Shown here: in pieces, positions 19,633 through 29,347 of the stretch
Position numbering within the stretch: position 1 is the first letter of the stretch
Layout: each line of letters starts with the position of its first letter
Assembly (NCBI GenBank): GCA_021799535.1
Contig: JAJZAH010000003.1
Location: 1 to 64,000, forward strand
Reading direction: 5' to 3'
Length of the DNA: 64,000 nucleotides
Origin: Nanobdellota archaeon
Lineage (GTDB): Archaea > Nanobdellota > Nanobdellia > Pacearchaeales > GW2011-AR1
Notes under the pieces: generated by a model
Told to the model about the DNA's origin: nothing
Database searches by the model: none
The model's input: only the letters and a program-made list of their open reading frames with translations
Position numbers and translations under genes: made by a program

Positions 19633-20919
19633 ATGATAGATATCAACATGATCAGGGAAAATCCGGAAAAGGTCAAAGAGAACATAAAAAGAAAATATCA
19701 GGACGATAAACTACCTCTTGTTGACGAAATTCTTAAGATTGACTCTAAATGGAGAAAACTGAAATTTGAAGATGATAACCTGCGTTCCGAAAGGAATAAA
19801 ATATCTAAGAGTATCGCGGGGGAGCTCAAAACAGGACATAAAAAGGAAGCTGATAAACTCAAAGAAAAGGCAAAAGAGATTCCTCTTGAAATTGATAAAA
19901 TTGAAGGTAAAAGGAAAAAACTTGAAGAGGAGATAAGGCAAATCCTTATGAAAATCCCCAATATTATACATGATTCAGTTCCTCTTGGCAAGGATGACAG
20001 CCAAAATGTCGAGTTGGAGAGGTTTGGGGAACCAAAAGTCCCAGCATATGAAATTTTTAACCACGCAGAACTTGCCGAAAAACTTGGAGGGGTGGACTTT
20101 GATACTGCAAGAAAAATATCTGGCAATGGATTTTACTATCTTAAGGGGGATTTGTCCAGGCTTCACTCTGCTTTGATATCCTACGCAAAAGATTACATGG
20201 TAAAAAATGGTTTCGAATTTGTCATTCCCCCTTTCATGATAAGAAGTGAAGTTGTAGACGGAGTGATGAGCTTTGCTGAAAAAGATGCCATGATGTACAA
20301 ACTGGAAGGTGAAGACCTTTACCTTATTGGAACTGCTGAACACTCTTTGATAGCCATGTTCGCATATAAAAATCTCAATGGCAAAAACCTGCCCTATAAA
20401 ATAACGGGGGTTTCCCCCTGCTTCAGGAAAGAAGTTGGCGCTCACGGAATAGAGGAGAAGGGGTTTTACAGGGTCCACCAGTTTGAAAAGCAGGAAATGA
20501 TAGTGATATGTGACCCTGCTGATTCTTATGATTGGTATGATAAAATGTTAAAACTTACAGTTGAACTATTTAAAGAGATAGGAATTCCTGTGAGGACTCT
20601 TGAAATATGCAGCGGAGATTTGGCTGATCTCAAAGCTAAATCTGCAGATGTCGAGGCTTGGAGTCCGAGACAAAAAAAGTATTTTGAAGTGGGAAGCTGC
20701 TCAAACTTAACGGATGCACAGGCGCGCCGCCTTAATATTCGTGCTGAAAAGGATGGTAAAATATACTTTGTCCACACTTTAAACAATACAGTTGTCGCTT
20801 CCCCCCGTGCGCTTATAGCCCTTATGGAAAATTTCCAGCAAAAAGACGGCTCGATAATAGTCCCTACAGTGCTTCAGCCTTACATGGGAGGTATGAAAAA
20901 AATAGAAGCGAGAAAGTAG
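19633..20919 (+). CDS. serS: Seryl-tRNA synthetase
   Basis: MIDINMIRENPEKVKENIKRK; GVSPCFRKEVGAHGIEEKGFYRVHQFEKQEM; class II motifs. Confidence 0.97.
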   Translation: MIDINMIRENPEKVKENIKRKYQDDKLPLVDEILKIDSKWRKLKFEDDNLRSERNKISKSIAGELKTGHKKEADKLKEKAKEIPLEIDKIEGKRKKLEEEIRQILMKIPNIIHDSVPLGKDDSQNVELERFGEPKVPAYEIFNHAELAEKLGGVDFDTARKISGNGFYYLKGDLSRLHSALISYAKDYMVKNGFEFVIPPFMIRSEVVDGVMSFAEKDAMMYKLEGEDLYLIGTAEHSLIAMFAYKNLNGKNLPYKITGVSPCFRKEVGAHGIEEKGFYRVHQFEKQEMIVICDPADSYDWYDKMLKLTVELFKEIGIPVRTLEICSGDLADLKAKSADVEAWSPRQKKYFEVGSCSNLTDAQARRLNIRAEKDGKIYFVHTLNNTVVASPRALIALMENFQQKDGSIIVPTVLQPYMGGMKKIEARK

Positions 20920-21065
20920 TCATATAATCATCAAAAGAGTGAGGCGAAAACACTTATGGGTTTTCGCCCCCCTGTTGTCCAACCGAAATTGAACATTTTA
21001 ACAAGTGCATTAAAATTTAAGTATTTTTCCTTTTTCATAGGCAGGCTTTTACGACAAAATTTATA

Positions 21066-21521
21066 ATGGAGCTATCCTTAAGTCTGCTTGTGGGAATAGT
21101 TGAAGGTATAAAGCTGGGGAAAAATCTTGAGAAGACCATAATAAATCTTGAAATTGGCGAGGGTGGATGGGCAAAGCCTGAAGCTCTCGAGATGTATTAT
21201 GGCTTCAAGGCGGTCCTTGACTTAGACACGCCTGTATTTGACAGCGGTCATAAAAGAAAAGATACAACTCTTCATGTAAAGAGAGTCGGTTTACAGAAAA
21301 ATGATTTTGAAGTGAATATAAGTAACGTCGATAACTACCGATGGAGAAAACTTCCGGTGGATAAGGATGAATTTCAGGATTTCGCAGAAGATCCGTCATA
21401 TGCTATACTCGATTATTCTGAAGAAAAAACTCTCCAGGATGAAATCGACGAAGCGGTAAAAAATGAGAATTACGAACTTGCTCAAAAATTAAAAAATGGA
21501 TTGAAAGGTACTAAAAAGTAA
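21066..21521 (+). CDS. Uncharacterised protein with C-terminal UVR-like motif
   Basis: LQDEIDEAVKNENYELAQKLKNGLK resembles UvrB/UvrC motif. Confidence 0.5.
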   Translation: MELSLSLLVGIVEGIKLGKNLEKTIINLEIGEGGWAKPEALEMYYGFKAVLDLDTPVFDSGHKRKDTTLHVKRVGLQKNDFEVNISNVDNYRWRKLPVDKDEFQDFAEDPSYAILDYSEEKTLQDEIDEAVKNENYELAQKLKNGLKGTKK

Positions 21522-21576
21522 AATTATCCATAATGCTTATAAATGAATATTTGTTATCTGATGCAAGAGGTGAAAA

Positions 21577-23958
21577 ATGAGCGAGCGTGATAAGGTTTTT
21601 GTGCTAAAGTTTAACGAAGTGACCATAAAGGACGTTCCTATCGTCGGCGGGAAAAATGCTTCGCTTGGTGAAATGTACCAAGACTTGACAAGTAAAGGTG
21701 TCAGGATCCCGAACGGGTTTGCGGTCACGGCTCATGCATATAGGCACTTTCTTGAAAAAACGGGGCTCAAAGGGAAAATAAAGGAGATACTCTCTGACCT
21801 AGACACTAAAGACACAAAAAACCTTTCTTTGCACGGGAAGAAAGTCAGAGGCGAGATACTGAAGGCAAGCTTACCTCTTGAAATTGAGAGAGAGATAATT
21901 GCTCATTACAAGGAGCTTTCAAAAGAGTACGGAACGGGATACACTGATGTAGCCGTCCGTTCGTCGGCAACAGCAGAAGATCTGCCTGATGCTTCTTTTG
22001 CCGGTCAGCAAGATACATATCTCAATATAAAAGGTGAAAAAGAAATCCTCGAAGCATGTAAGAAGTGCTTTGCTTCTCTTTTCACTGACAGGGCGATTTC
22101 TTACAGGGAAGACAAACATTTTGATCATTTCAGCGTAGCTCTTTCAATCGGCGTCCAGAAGATGGTAAGAAGCGACATGGGGGCTTCAGGAGTTATGTTC
22201 TCTCTTGACACTGAATCAGGATTTAAAGATGTCGTTTATGTAACTTCTATATATGGACTTGGCGAGAATATTGTTCAGGGGGCAGTTAATCCAGATGAAT
22301 TTTATGTTCACAAACCGACCTTGAAAAAAGGGTTCAGATCCATTGTGTCAAGAAAAGTCGGCGACAAGAAAGTAAGGATGATCTATTCGGGCAATAGAGA
22401 AGACCCGGTGAAGAATGTTCCGGTAACTCTTGAGGACCGAAAAAGATTTTCCATAAATGATGATGAAGTTATAGAGCTCGCTAAATGGGCGGTTCAGATT
22501 GAAAATCATTACCGTAAGCCGATGGACATGGAATGGGCAAAAGACGGGAAGCTTAACAAATTGTTTATTGTGCAGGCAAGACCCGAAACTGTTCAGAGCA
22601 GGAAAGATCTGACAAAGCTTGAGGAATACAAACTCCTTGAGGAGGGGAAAATTCTTATTGAAGGTAACAGCGTTGGTTCGAAGATAGGCAGCGGAAAAGC
22701 CAATGTAATAAGGGAAGTTTCGGGCATCGGCAGGTTCAGGAAAGGTGAAGTACTGGTCACAGACATGACGACGCCAGACTGGGAGCCTATAATGAAGATA
22801 GCATCCGCAATAATCACAAACAAAGGCGGAAGGACATGTCATGCAGCCATAATCTCAAGAGAGCTTGGGATACCCTGTGTTGTCGGAACTGACAATGCGA
22901 CTGAAAAACTAAAGACTGGGGAGGATATAACTGTAGACTGCTCGCAGGGGGAGAAAGGATATGTCTACGAAGGGATCCTTAAATTTAAGGTAGAAAACCA
23001 TGACTTGAAAAAACTTCCAAAGCTCAAAACGAAAATCATGATGAATATCGGAACACCTGAGCAAGCTTTCGAGCAGAGTTTTATACCAAATGACGGCATA
23101 GGCCTCGCAAGGGAAGAGTTTATAATAAACTCTGCGATAAAAATTCACCCGAACGCACTGATAAACTATTCCCAGATTAAGGATTCAAAGATAAAAAGGC
23201 AGATAGATGAGCTAACTTATGGCTACGATGACAAAAAGCTATATTTCGTTGACAAGTTGGCTGAAGGCATAGGGACAATAGCTGCTGCATTTTATCCCAA
23301 GGATGTGATCGTCAGGACCTCTGATTTTAAAACAAATGAATATGCAAACTTGATTGGGGGGGCTGAGTATGAGCCTAAGGAGGACAACCCGATGATAGGG
23401 TGGAGAGGGGCTTCAAGATATTACAAGGAAGGATACAAAGAGGGATTTGTCCTTGAATGCAAAGCCTTTGTGAAAGTAAGGGAAGAATTTGGTCTAAAAA
23501 ATGTTAAGATAATGATTCCTTTTTGCAGAACCGTTGAGGAAGGAAAGAAAGTTCTTAAGATAATGGAGGAGAATGGACTCAAGAGAGGAAAAGACGGCCT
23601 CCAGGTTTATGTAATGTGCGAGATTCCTGCAAATGTCATACTTGCCGATGAATTCTCTAAGATTTTTGACGGGTTTTCAATAGGATCAAATGACCTCACA
23701 CAACTGACTCTTGGAGTTGACAGAGATTCTGAGATAGTATCGGATGTTTATGATGAAAGAAATGCCGCGGTAAAGAGTTTCATAACTGAAGTCATAAAAA
23801 AAGCAAAGAAAAACAAGAGAAAAATTGGCATATGCGGTCAGGCTCCGTCTGATTTTCCGGACTTCGCAGAATTCCTTGTGAAACAAAATATCGATTCAAT
23901 CTCCCTCAACCCTGATACGGTCATTAAGACAAGAGTGGCAATTTCTAAGAAGAGATAA
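21577..23958 (+). CDS. ppsA: Phosphoenolpyruvate synthase
   Basis: VRSSATAEDLPDASFAGQQDTYLN; TNKGGRTCHAAIISRELGIPCVVG; IGICGQAPSDFPDFAEFLV. Confidence 0.97.
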   Translation: MSERDKVFVLKFNEVTIKDVPIVGGKNASLGEMYQDLTSKGVRIPNGFAVTAHAYRHFLEKTGLKGKIKEILSDLDTKDTKNLSLHGKKVRGEILKASLPLEIEREIIAHYKELSKEYGTGYTDVAVRSSATAEDLPDASFAGQQDTYLNIKGEKEILEACKKCFASLFTDRAISYREDKHFDHFSVALSIGVQKMVRSDMGASGVMFSLDTESGFKDVVYVTSIYGLGENIVQGAVNPDEFYVHKPTLKKGFRSIVSRKVGDKKVRMIYSGNREDPVKNVPVTLEDRKRFSINDDEVIELAKWAVQIENHYRKPMDMEWAKDGKLNKLFIVQARPETVQSRKDLTKLEEYKLLEEGKILIEGNSVGSKIGSGKANVIREVSGIGRFRKGEVLVTDMTTPDWEPIMKIASAIITNKGGRTCHAAIISRELGIPCVVGTDNATEKLKTGEDITVDCSQGEKGYVYEGILKFKVENHDLKKLPKLKTKIMMNIGTPEQAFEQSFIPNDGIGLAREEFIINSAIKIHPNALINYSQIKDSKIKRQIDELTYGYDDKKLYFVDKLAEGIGTIAAAFYPKDVIVRTSDFKTNEYANLIGGAEYEPKEDNPMIGWRGASRYYKEGYKEGFVLECKAFVKVREEFGLKNVKIMIPFCRTVEEGKKVLKIMEENGLKRGKDGLQVYVMCEIPANVILADEFSKIFDGFSIGSNDLTQLTLGVDRDSEIVSDVYDERNAAVKSFITEVIKKAKKNKRKIGICGQAPSDFPDFAEFLVKQNIDSISLNPDTVIKTRVAISKKR

Positions 23959-23986
23959 TCCCGGAAAACTATGAGCGCAATTGGAC

Positions 23987-24281
23987 ATGAAGGGAAATAA
24001 ACCTTTCAAAGACAGTTCTCAAAAAGTCGACTGATCTGCAGGCGAGCAAACTGACTTTCACAAAGAGAGAACATTATCATGTGAATAATAAAGGGTATGT
24101 GCTTTGTGTCGTTATCGACGGCTGGATGGATGCACACTGCGACGGAAAAGATTACAAGTTAGAACAAGGAGACGGAATCATTTTCTACCCTGGAGAGCGC
24201 CACAGAATAAACAAATGGGAGGGTTGGATGCTATCAGTCTCCTCGACGGATTATGAAGAATTGAAAACTGAATGGGGATAA
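23987..24281 (+). pseudogene. Small cupin protein with apparent 1-nt frameshift near its start
   Basis: ATG AAG GGA then +1 shift reads MKGINLSKTVLKKSTDLQASKLTFTKREHYHVNNKGYVLCVVIDGWMDAHCDGKDYKLEQGDGIIFYPGERHRI. Confidence 0.5.
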
Positions 24282-24357
24282 GGCAATTCTTTTTCGGTAA
24301 GAGTTACTTTGCATATAATTCATCACATTTTTAAAAAGAGATTCACTAATCTGAGAA

Positions 24358-24948
24358 ATGAAGATAAAAAAGTTAGTCCTGAAGAGGTCAGGAATTGTCG
24401 TAGGAATAATCATTGTTATTGTAGCCGCAGCAGCAGCCTTATTATCTCTTAGGACCCCTAAGGGCGAAGTCTTTATGCAGACGAACGTCGGAAATATCAC
24501 ATTGCAACTATATTCTGACAAAGCTCCTATCACCGTGCAGAATTTTGAAAATTATGTCAAAGACGGTTTTTACGACGGGACTGTGTTCCACAGAGTCGTG
24601 AAAGGATTTGTTATACAAGGAGGCGGCTTCATGTCAAACGGGACGCAAAAGCCAACAAGCCCTCCAATAAGCCTTGAGTCAAATAACGGCTTGTCTAACG
24701 TGCAATACACCATAGCAATGGCAAGAACAAGCGATCCTAATTCTGCGACATCGCAGTTTTTTATAAATACTGCAGACAACTCATTTCTGGATTATAACCC
24801 CCAGAATCCGGGCTACGCAGTATTCGGGAAAGTGGTGAGCGGTTTTGATACTGTGGATAAAATTGAAAACGTTCCTGTGGCGACGAAATACGGAATGCAA
24901 GATTGGCCAATTAGTAATATAATCATCGAGAAAATGAACATAATCTGA
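24358..24948 (+). CDS. Membrane-anchored cyclophilin-type peptidyl-prolyl isomerase
   Basis: N-terminal TM segment; FHRVVKGFVIQGG; NSATSQFFINTADN; FGKVVSGFDTVDKIE. Confidence 0.93.
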   Translation: MKIKKLVLKRSGIVVGIIIVIVAAAAALLSLRTPKGEVFMQTNVGNITLQLYSDKAPITVQNFENYVKDGFYDGTVFHRVVKGFVIQGGGFMSNGTQKPTSPPISLESNNGLSNVQYTIAMARTSDPNSATSQFFINTADNSFLDYNPQNPGYAVFGKVVSGFDTVDKIENVPVATKYGMQDWPISNIIIEKMNII

Positions 24949-24994
24949 TTTTTCAGACCAAAATATTTAAAATCCATGTTAGATTTCACAATAT

Positions 24995-25456
24995 ATGGTA
25001 AAAGCCAAACTTGAGACGAATTATGGAGATATAATTCTGAATCTTTATGAAGATATGCCAATAACTTCGGGCAATTTTGTCAGTCTTATAAAGAAAGGGA
25101 TTTATGAAGGCGTAGTTTTCCACAGGATTATCGACGGATTCATGATACAAGGAGGCGATCCGACCGGGACAGGGTATGGTGACCCAAAGATACCAGAGAT
25201 CCCGGATGAGTTTACACATTCAGGCGGCAATAAAAATAACAGGGGAACAATCTCAATGGCAAATGCCGGTCCGGACACAGGCTCTTCACAATTTTTCATA
25301 AATCTTGTAGATAATAATTTCCTTGACACAAAACATCCTGTTTTTGGAAAAGTCATGCAAGGGATGGGGGTAGTTGACAAAATCGCAAAGGTAGTGACAG
25401 ATGGGAATGACAGACCTTTGAAGGAGGTCAAAATCCTTAAAGCGAGCTTAATCTGA
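24995..25456 (+). CDS. Cyclophilin-type peptidyl-prolyl isomerase
   Basis: FHRIIDGFMIQGGDPTGTGYGD; GSSQFFINLVDN; FGKVMQGMGVVDKI. Confidence 0.95.
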   Translation: MVKAKLETNYGDIILNLYEDMPITSGNFVSLIKKGIYEGVVFHRIIDGFMIQGGDPTGTGYGDPKIPEIPDEFTHSGGNKNNRGTISMANAGPDTGSSQFFINLVDNNFLDTKHPVFGKVMQGMGVVDKIAKVVTDGNDRPLKEVKILKASLI

Positions 25457-25467
25457 AAAACTTTTGA

Positions 25468-26079
25468 TTACTTCAAGTATCCGTTGTCTTTTTCGGAAAT
25501 CATTCTCTTAACAAGCCCCTTTTCCCGTCTGATCATTTCCCTTATCGAACTTCCTTTTATGAGAAAAGCGCGATTCTCTTCGATAAATCTTCTGGGGTTC
25601 AATTCCAGGCTGCCAACCTCGTAAAATCCCCAAAGGCCGGGCTCAAGGGCATTTTTGTCTTTTAGAATATTAACAAGCTCATCCCTGACCTCATAAATCC
25701 CTCCGAACAAAAGTGGATAAAGACCGTGAGTTTCAATTGTTTGCCAGCTTAAAAATGTCCTGTCTCCTTTGAATTTTACATGACCTAATGGCACATTATC
25801 TTTGACAAGAATGTACCCCCTTCTGTAATACTCCGACTTGGAGTCAAGGATCAGAGAATGATAAAGATCAGCGTCAGAACAGCATTCGCTTGAATAAAAT
25901 CCCAGCCTTGTAAAAGGGGCTGATGAAAGACTTCCATTTAAATTTACAGGGGGACCAAATTTCTTGATCTCCTTTTCTGTGACATGGATGGGGATTTTGT
26001 AAGGATGTCTCAGTCTCATAGGTCCTTTAGGATTTTCCTTGAAAGAAAGATAATCCATTATTGCTTGTATCTTTCCCAT
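25468..26079 (-). CDS. Hypothetical protein
   Basis: Intact ORF, no recognised domain. Confidence 0.45.
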   Translation of the reverse strand: MGKIQAIMDYLSFKENPKGPMRLRHPYKIPIHVTEKEIKKFGPPVNLNGSLSSAPFTRLGFYSSECCSDADLYHSLILDSKSEYYRRGYILVKDNVPLGHVKFKGDRTFLSWQTIETHGLYPLLFGGIYEVRDELVNILKDKNALEPGLWGFYEVGSLELNPRRFIEENRAFLIKGSSIREMIRREKGLVKRMISEKDNGYLK

Positions 26080-26234
26080 AAAGAGTTTTACTCATCTATA
26101 TTTATAAAATTTACTACTATTCAAAGGTCACATAGTTGATGAAGGAACATCCATCTGAAAGGCAATAAACCATTCTCTAAAATAGACTTTCCTATCACAA
26201 AAATAGTTAAAAAGACTTTTTGCTAAAGATTCGT

Positions 26235-27458
26235 ATGAGGTTTGGGTACCAAGTTGGGAGTTTCCCCGGTGCAAACTGGAGGGATTTACTGAAAGAAAAA
26301 GTCAAAAATACCAAGTGGATGGATCCACGTTATAATGAACAAAGTTCGATAAAAAGGCTGAATAATGATGACTTCGGGGATAAAGGTGTCAGAGGAGCCT
26401 CGTTTTCATACGGCCACGTTGACAAGGGAAAAGCTATAGGAACCACTTCTTACGGTGAGATATGTGCGACATGGGCTTTGGGGAAACCAGTAGTAATTGC
26501 TGATGCGAATCCACACACGGATCCGGTACTTGAGGAAACCTTTTCTTATTTGTTTGCATCGGATAATGATGCAGCTGATTATCTGAATAGGCATTCCAGA
26601 TTAAGTTCTAAATATCTCCAAATTAAAAGAAAGAATTCTATCTCATGCTTTGAGAATTTATTATTTGCAGGAGATATCGGTGGTATCGAAAATACTATTA
26701 ATCAACTATCTGGGAGGTATAACTTTTTTGTAGCTGAAAGTGTTTCAGATGCAAAAAAGTACGTTCCGAAAGCTGACTTAATTGTCCTCAACTTTGAGAA
26801 AGGTCATCCATATAATCCGCTGGGGGTTTCATATCTTGGTGTGGCAAATGCCCTGAATATAACTGCAATATCCCTGGATGGCAACAGGATTCCTTATCCG
26901 CCCCTCACAGGTCTCGCAAAGCTGGTGTTTGTTGGCGATGAAAGGGGTAAGAATTTTATTCAGTTTTTGGATGATCCGAAGCCATTTATCAAATATGATC
27001 TATTAGCTCAGATAGAATCAGCAAGGTCAAAAGCGAAATCCATAAACTTAAAACCTGATGATAAAACACTGGATCATGCAGAGTATGAAAACATATATTT
27101 CAGCGGAAGTTCTCCCGAGCTCGCGGAACTGAAGGAGAGCATGAAAGGAGTTAAAAATGTAGATGAAAAGTTTAATATCTTTACAGATCTTGTTGTTGCC
27201 GAAGTTCCGTCAGATTTAAGCAAGGCCCAGAAAGCCCTTGAAGACATGGCCTTTGCTTATGAATCGAAAACACCCGTGTTGCTCTTATATGATACAAAAA
27301 TTGTGTATCAAGGCATCGTTGAATTATCCAGAAGACCGCTTCTTGGGGACGGAAGATATGCACAGGCAAAAAAGTATTTAGAGAACCTTAAATCACAGAA
27401 TATAAACGATGAGGCCGTTGTATACTACAACCTTATGAACGAATTCAACTCCGTATAA
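26235..27458 (+). CDS. Nucleoside 2-deoxyribosyltransferase-like fold protein (tentative)
   Basis: VGSFPGANWRDLLKEKV...WMDPR; GTTSYGEICATWALGKPVVIA; second similar unit DLIVLNFEKGHPYNPLGVSYLGVANALNITAISL. Confidence 0.45.
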   Translation: MRFGYQVGSFPGANWRDLLKEKVKNTKWMDPRYNEQSSIKRLNNDDFGDKGVRGASFSYGHVDKGKAIGTTSYGEICATWALGKPVVIADANPHTDPVLEETFSYLFASDNDAADYLNRHSRLSSKYLQIKRKNSISCFENLLFAGDIGGIENTINQLSGRYNFFVAESVSDAKKYVPKADLIVLNFEKGHPYNPLGVSYLGVANALNITAISLDGNRIPYPPLTGLAKLVFVGDERGKNFIQFLDDPKPFIKYDLLAQIESARSKAKSINLKPDDKTLDHAEYENIYFSGSSPELAELKESMKGVKNVDEKFNIFTDLVVAEVPSDLSKAQKALEDMAFAYESKTPVLLLYDTKIVYQGIVELSRRPLLGDGRYAQAKKYLENLKSQNINDEAVVYYNLMNEFNSV

Positions 27459-27495
27459 TCAAAACATTTAAATAAGAAAATATTTTCCTTCAAAG

Positions 27496-27792
27496 ATGGA
27501 AAAGGATATAGGCAAAATACAAAAGAATGATCAGTCTGACATAATCCTCAGGATAGATGACTTCGGAGGCCGAAGAGGATTCACGATAAGGGAATACGTG
27601 ACTTCGGACAGATATACGGGATTCACAAAAGCCGGTGTAAGGATACTTGCAAAAGATTTTCCAAAATTTAAAGAGATGATCAACTCGATCTCTGACGAAG
27701 ATATGACTGACGCGGAAGATTCTGCTGAACCTCAGGAAAAACCTTCAAGAAAGGCCTCATCAAAGTCACAAGAAGAGCTTCCTGATTATTGA
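27496..27792 (+). CDS. PC4/p15-like transcriptional coactivator protein
   Basis: DIILRIDDFGGRRGFTIREYVTSDRYTGFTKAGVRILAKDFPKFKEMINSI. Confidence 0.75.
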   Translation: MEKDIGKIQKNDQSDIILRIDDFGGRRGFTIREYVTSDRYTGFTKAGVRILAKDFPKFKEMINSISDEDMTDAEDSAEPQEKPSRKASSKSQEELPDY

Positions 27793-27793
27793 G

Positions 27794-28167
27794 ATGGACA
27801 GGGAACGCTTGATGCTTTTGACAGGCTTTTTTCAAATATTGAATCGAAACGGGATTTTCTGAGAAGGCAGTTTTACCCTTCTTATAAAAAAAGTCCGCTT
27901 GAATTCTCTGCCTATGAACTGGCGGACATGGCCGGAAATCACGTGTTTGACGATTATCCCAAAAAGTTCGGGATGACAAAAAGACAAGCTCATCTTATCA
28001 GAGAATACTTCCAGTTAAGCAATCCTCTTGAGAACTCAATAAATGAACTTTATGATCTTTTCCCGGATTTCATGCAAGGTGAACCTTTATTTAGGATAGA
28101 ATTCCCCTCACGATTAGGCTCTCATGTTCCTCTATATTCAAAAGATGAAATAACCAATCCTAATTGA
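27794..28167 (+). pseudogene. Hypothetical protein with apparent 1-nt frameshift close to its ATG
   Basis: Coding-like frame DGQGTLDAFDRLFSNIESKRDFLRRQFYPSYKKSPLEFSAYELADMAGNHVFDDYPKK has no start; ATG at 27794 lies in a different frame. Confidence 0.4.
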
Positions 28168-28786
28168 CTTTGTAAGAAACTATCCAGTCAATCTTTCCAA
28201 GCTCCTCAATTATTTTTCTAAGCCTTCTCCCGTTACAACTCAAGATATATTCGAATTTTTCTGTTCCGGCTTTTTTGTCTGCCTCTATTGAAATCATCCT
28301 CACGCTGTTGAATCTTTTAAGAAGACTGTCGAATTTATCTCTATTTTTAGATTTTATCTCAAAGAGTATTCTTTTTTGGTATGATCCTATGCTGTTTCTT
28401 TCGAAAAATCCGTCTATTAATATAACAACCCACACAAAAATGTAGACAATGGTTGCGATATAATAATCACCTACTCCCATCAAAAGCCCGAATATTGAAA
28501 AGACCCATATGCTTGCGGCTGTCGTAAATCCGAAAATCTTGTCAGAAGTTCTTACAAGTGCTCCTGCACCTAAAAAACCTATTCCTGTAACAATAGATCC
28601 TATTATTGGGATGGGATTGCCCTCGCCAAAGGTCGTTCCTATTATCGCAAGTCCGCATGAGCCAATGGCAACAAATGTGAATGTTCCGAATCCTATGGGT
28701 TTGTGAGCCCTTTGCCTTTGGAGTCCGAACGCCATTGAAAGGACAAAAGTGGCAAAGATTTGCAGCAATATTACCTCTGTTCCCAT
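28160..28786 (-). CDS. MgtC/SapB family membrane protein
   Basis: AFGLQRQRAHKPIGFGTFTFVAIGSCGLAIIG; VTGIGFLGAGALVR; GFTTAASIWVFSIFGLLMG. Confidence 0.93.
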   Translation of the reverse strand: MGTEVILLQIFATFVLSMAFGLQRQRAHKPIGFGTFTFVAIGSCGLAIIGTTFGEGNPIPIIGSIVTGIGFLGAGALVRTSDKIFGFTTAASIWVFSIFGLLMGVGDYYIATIVYIFVWVVILIDGFFERNSIGSYQKRILFEIKSKNRDKFDSLLKRFNSVRMISIEADKKAGTEKFEYILSCNGRRLRKIIEELGKIDWIVSYKVN

Positions 28787-28885
28787 AAAATTTCCACAAC
28801 GAAGTAGTATTTAAATTTAGGTGAGATTATGAGAGCATAATAATTTTTAAAAAGAGGCAATTATGAAATTGAAGAAGCTGAATGT

Positions 28886-29224
28886 TTATCTTTTAAATCC
28901 GGCGCCTGCTTCTTTTCCACCACTTAGGTAGCTTGGCATCAGGGAATTATGACCAAACTGTATGATCATATCAATCCCGAGTTTATCCATACCGACAGGG
29001 TAATCACACGCACCGAAGCAGCTTCCGAGGTAGATCAGAAAATCAGATCCTGTTTTTTCCGTAAGATGATCAACAATTGCTGTCGCATATTGTTTGAGTC
29101 CGTCTGGAAACTGAATGAGGACCAATCTTGCCCCATGTTTTTTTATTTCACGCACTGCTCCGTCAATGTCAAGTGAGTATTCTTCTTCAAGGTCTTTTAG
29201 AGTCCTTTCTTTTGCGTCTTTCAT
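28886..29224 (-). pseudogene. dph2: Truncated diphthamide biosynthesis Dph2-like protein (N-terminal domain only)
   Basis: VLIQFPDGLKQYATAIVDHL; YLGSCFGACDYPVGMDKLGIDMIIQFGHNSLMPSYL then stop; remaining domains absent. Confidence 0.65.
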
Positions 29225-29347
29225 GAAAAAAGAATCATGCAGGAAGTTATAAATTTAACCTCGTCATAAAATCCATAAAATTTTAAAAAGGCTGGTGCTT
29301 TGAAGAAAAAGTCACAAAATGAGGTATAGTTACAAATGAAAAGTAAC

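Noticed and set aside
19698-20126. Long antisense ORFs (for example opposite serS, ppsA, P-type ATPase)
   Set aside because: Composition is low-complexity Ser/Phe/Leu-rich shadow sequence of well-identified genes on the other strand.
26124-26170. C/D-box sRNA candidate (TTGATGA ... CTGA)
   Set aside because: Only one C-like and one D-like box; no C'/D box pair or terminal stem visible.
27790-27792. TGA as selenocysteine or reassigned codon linking p15 to the downstream frame
   Set aside because: Other long ORFs are intact under the standard code and no SECIS-like structure was identified; a simple indel near the downstream ATG explains it better.
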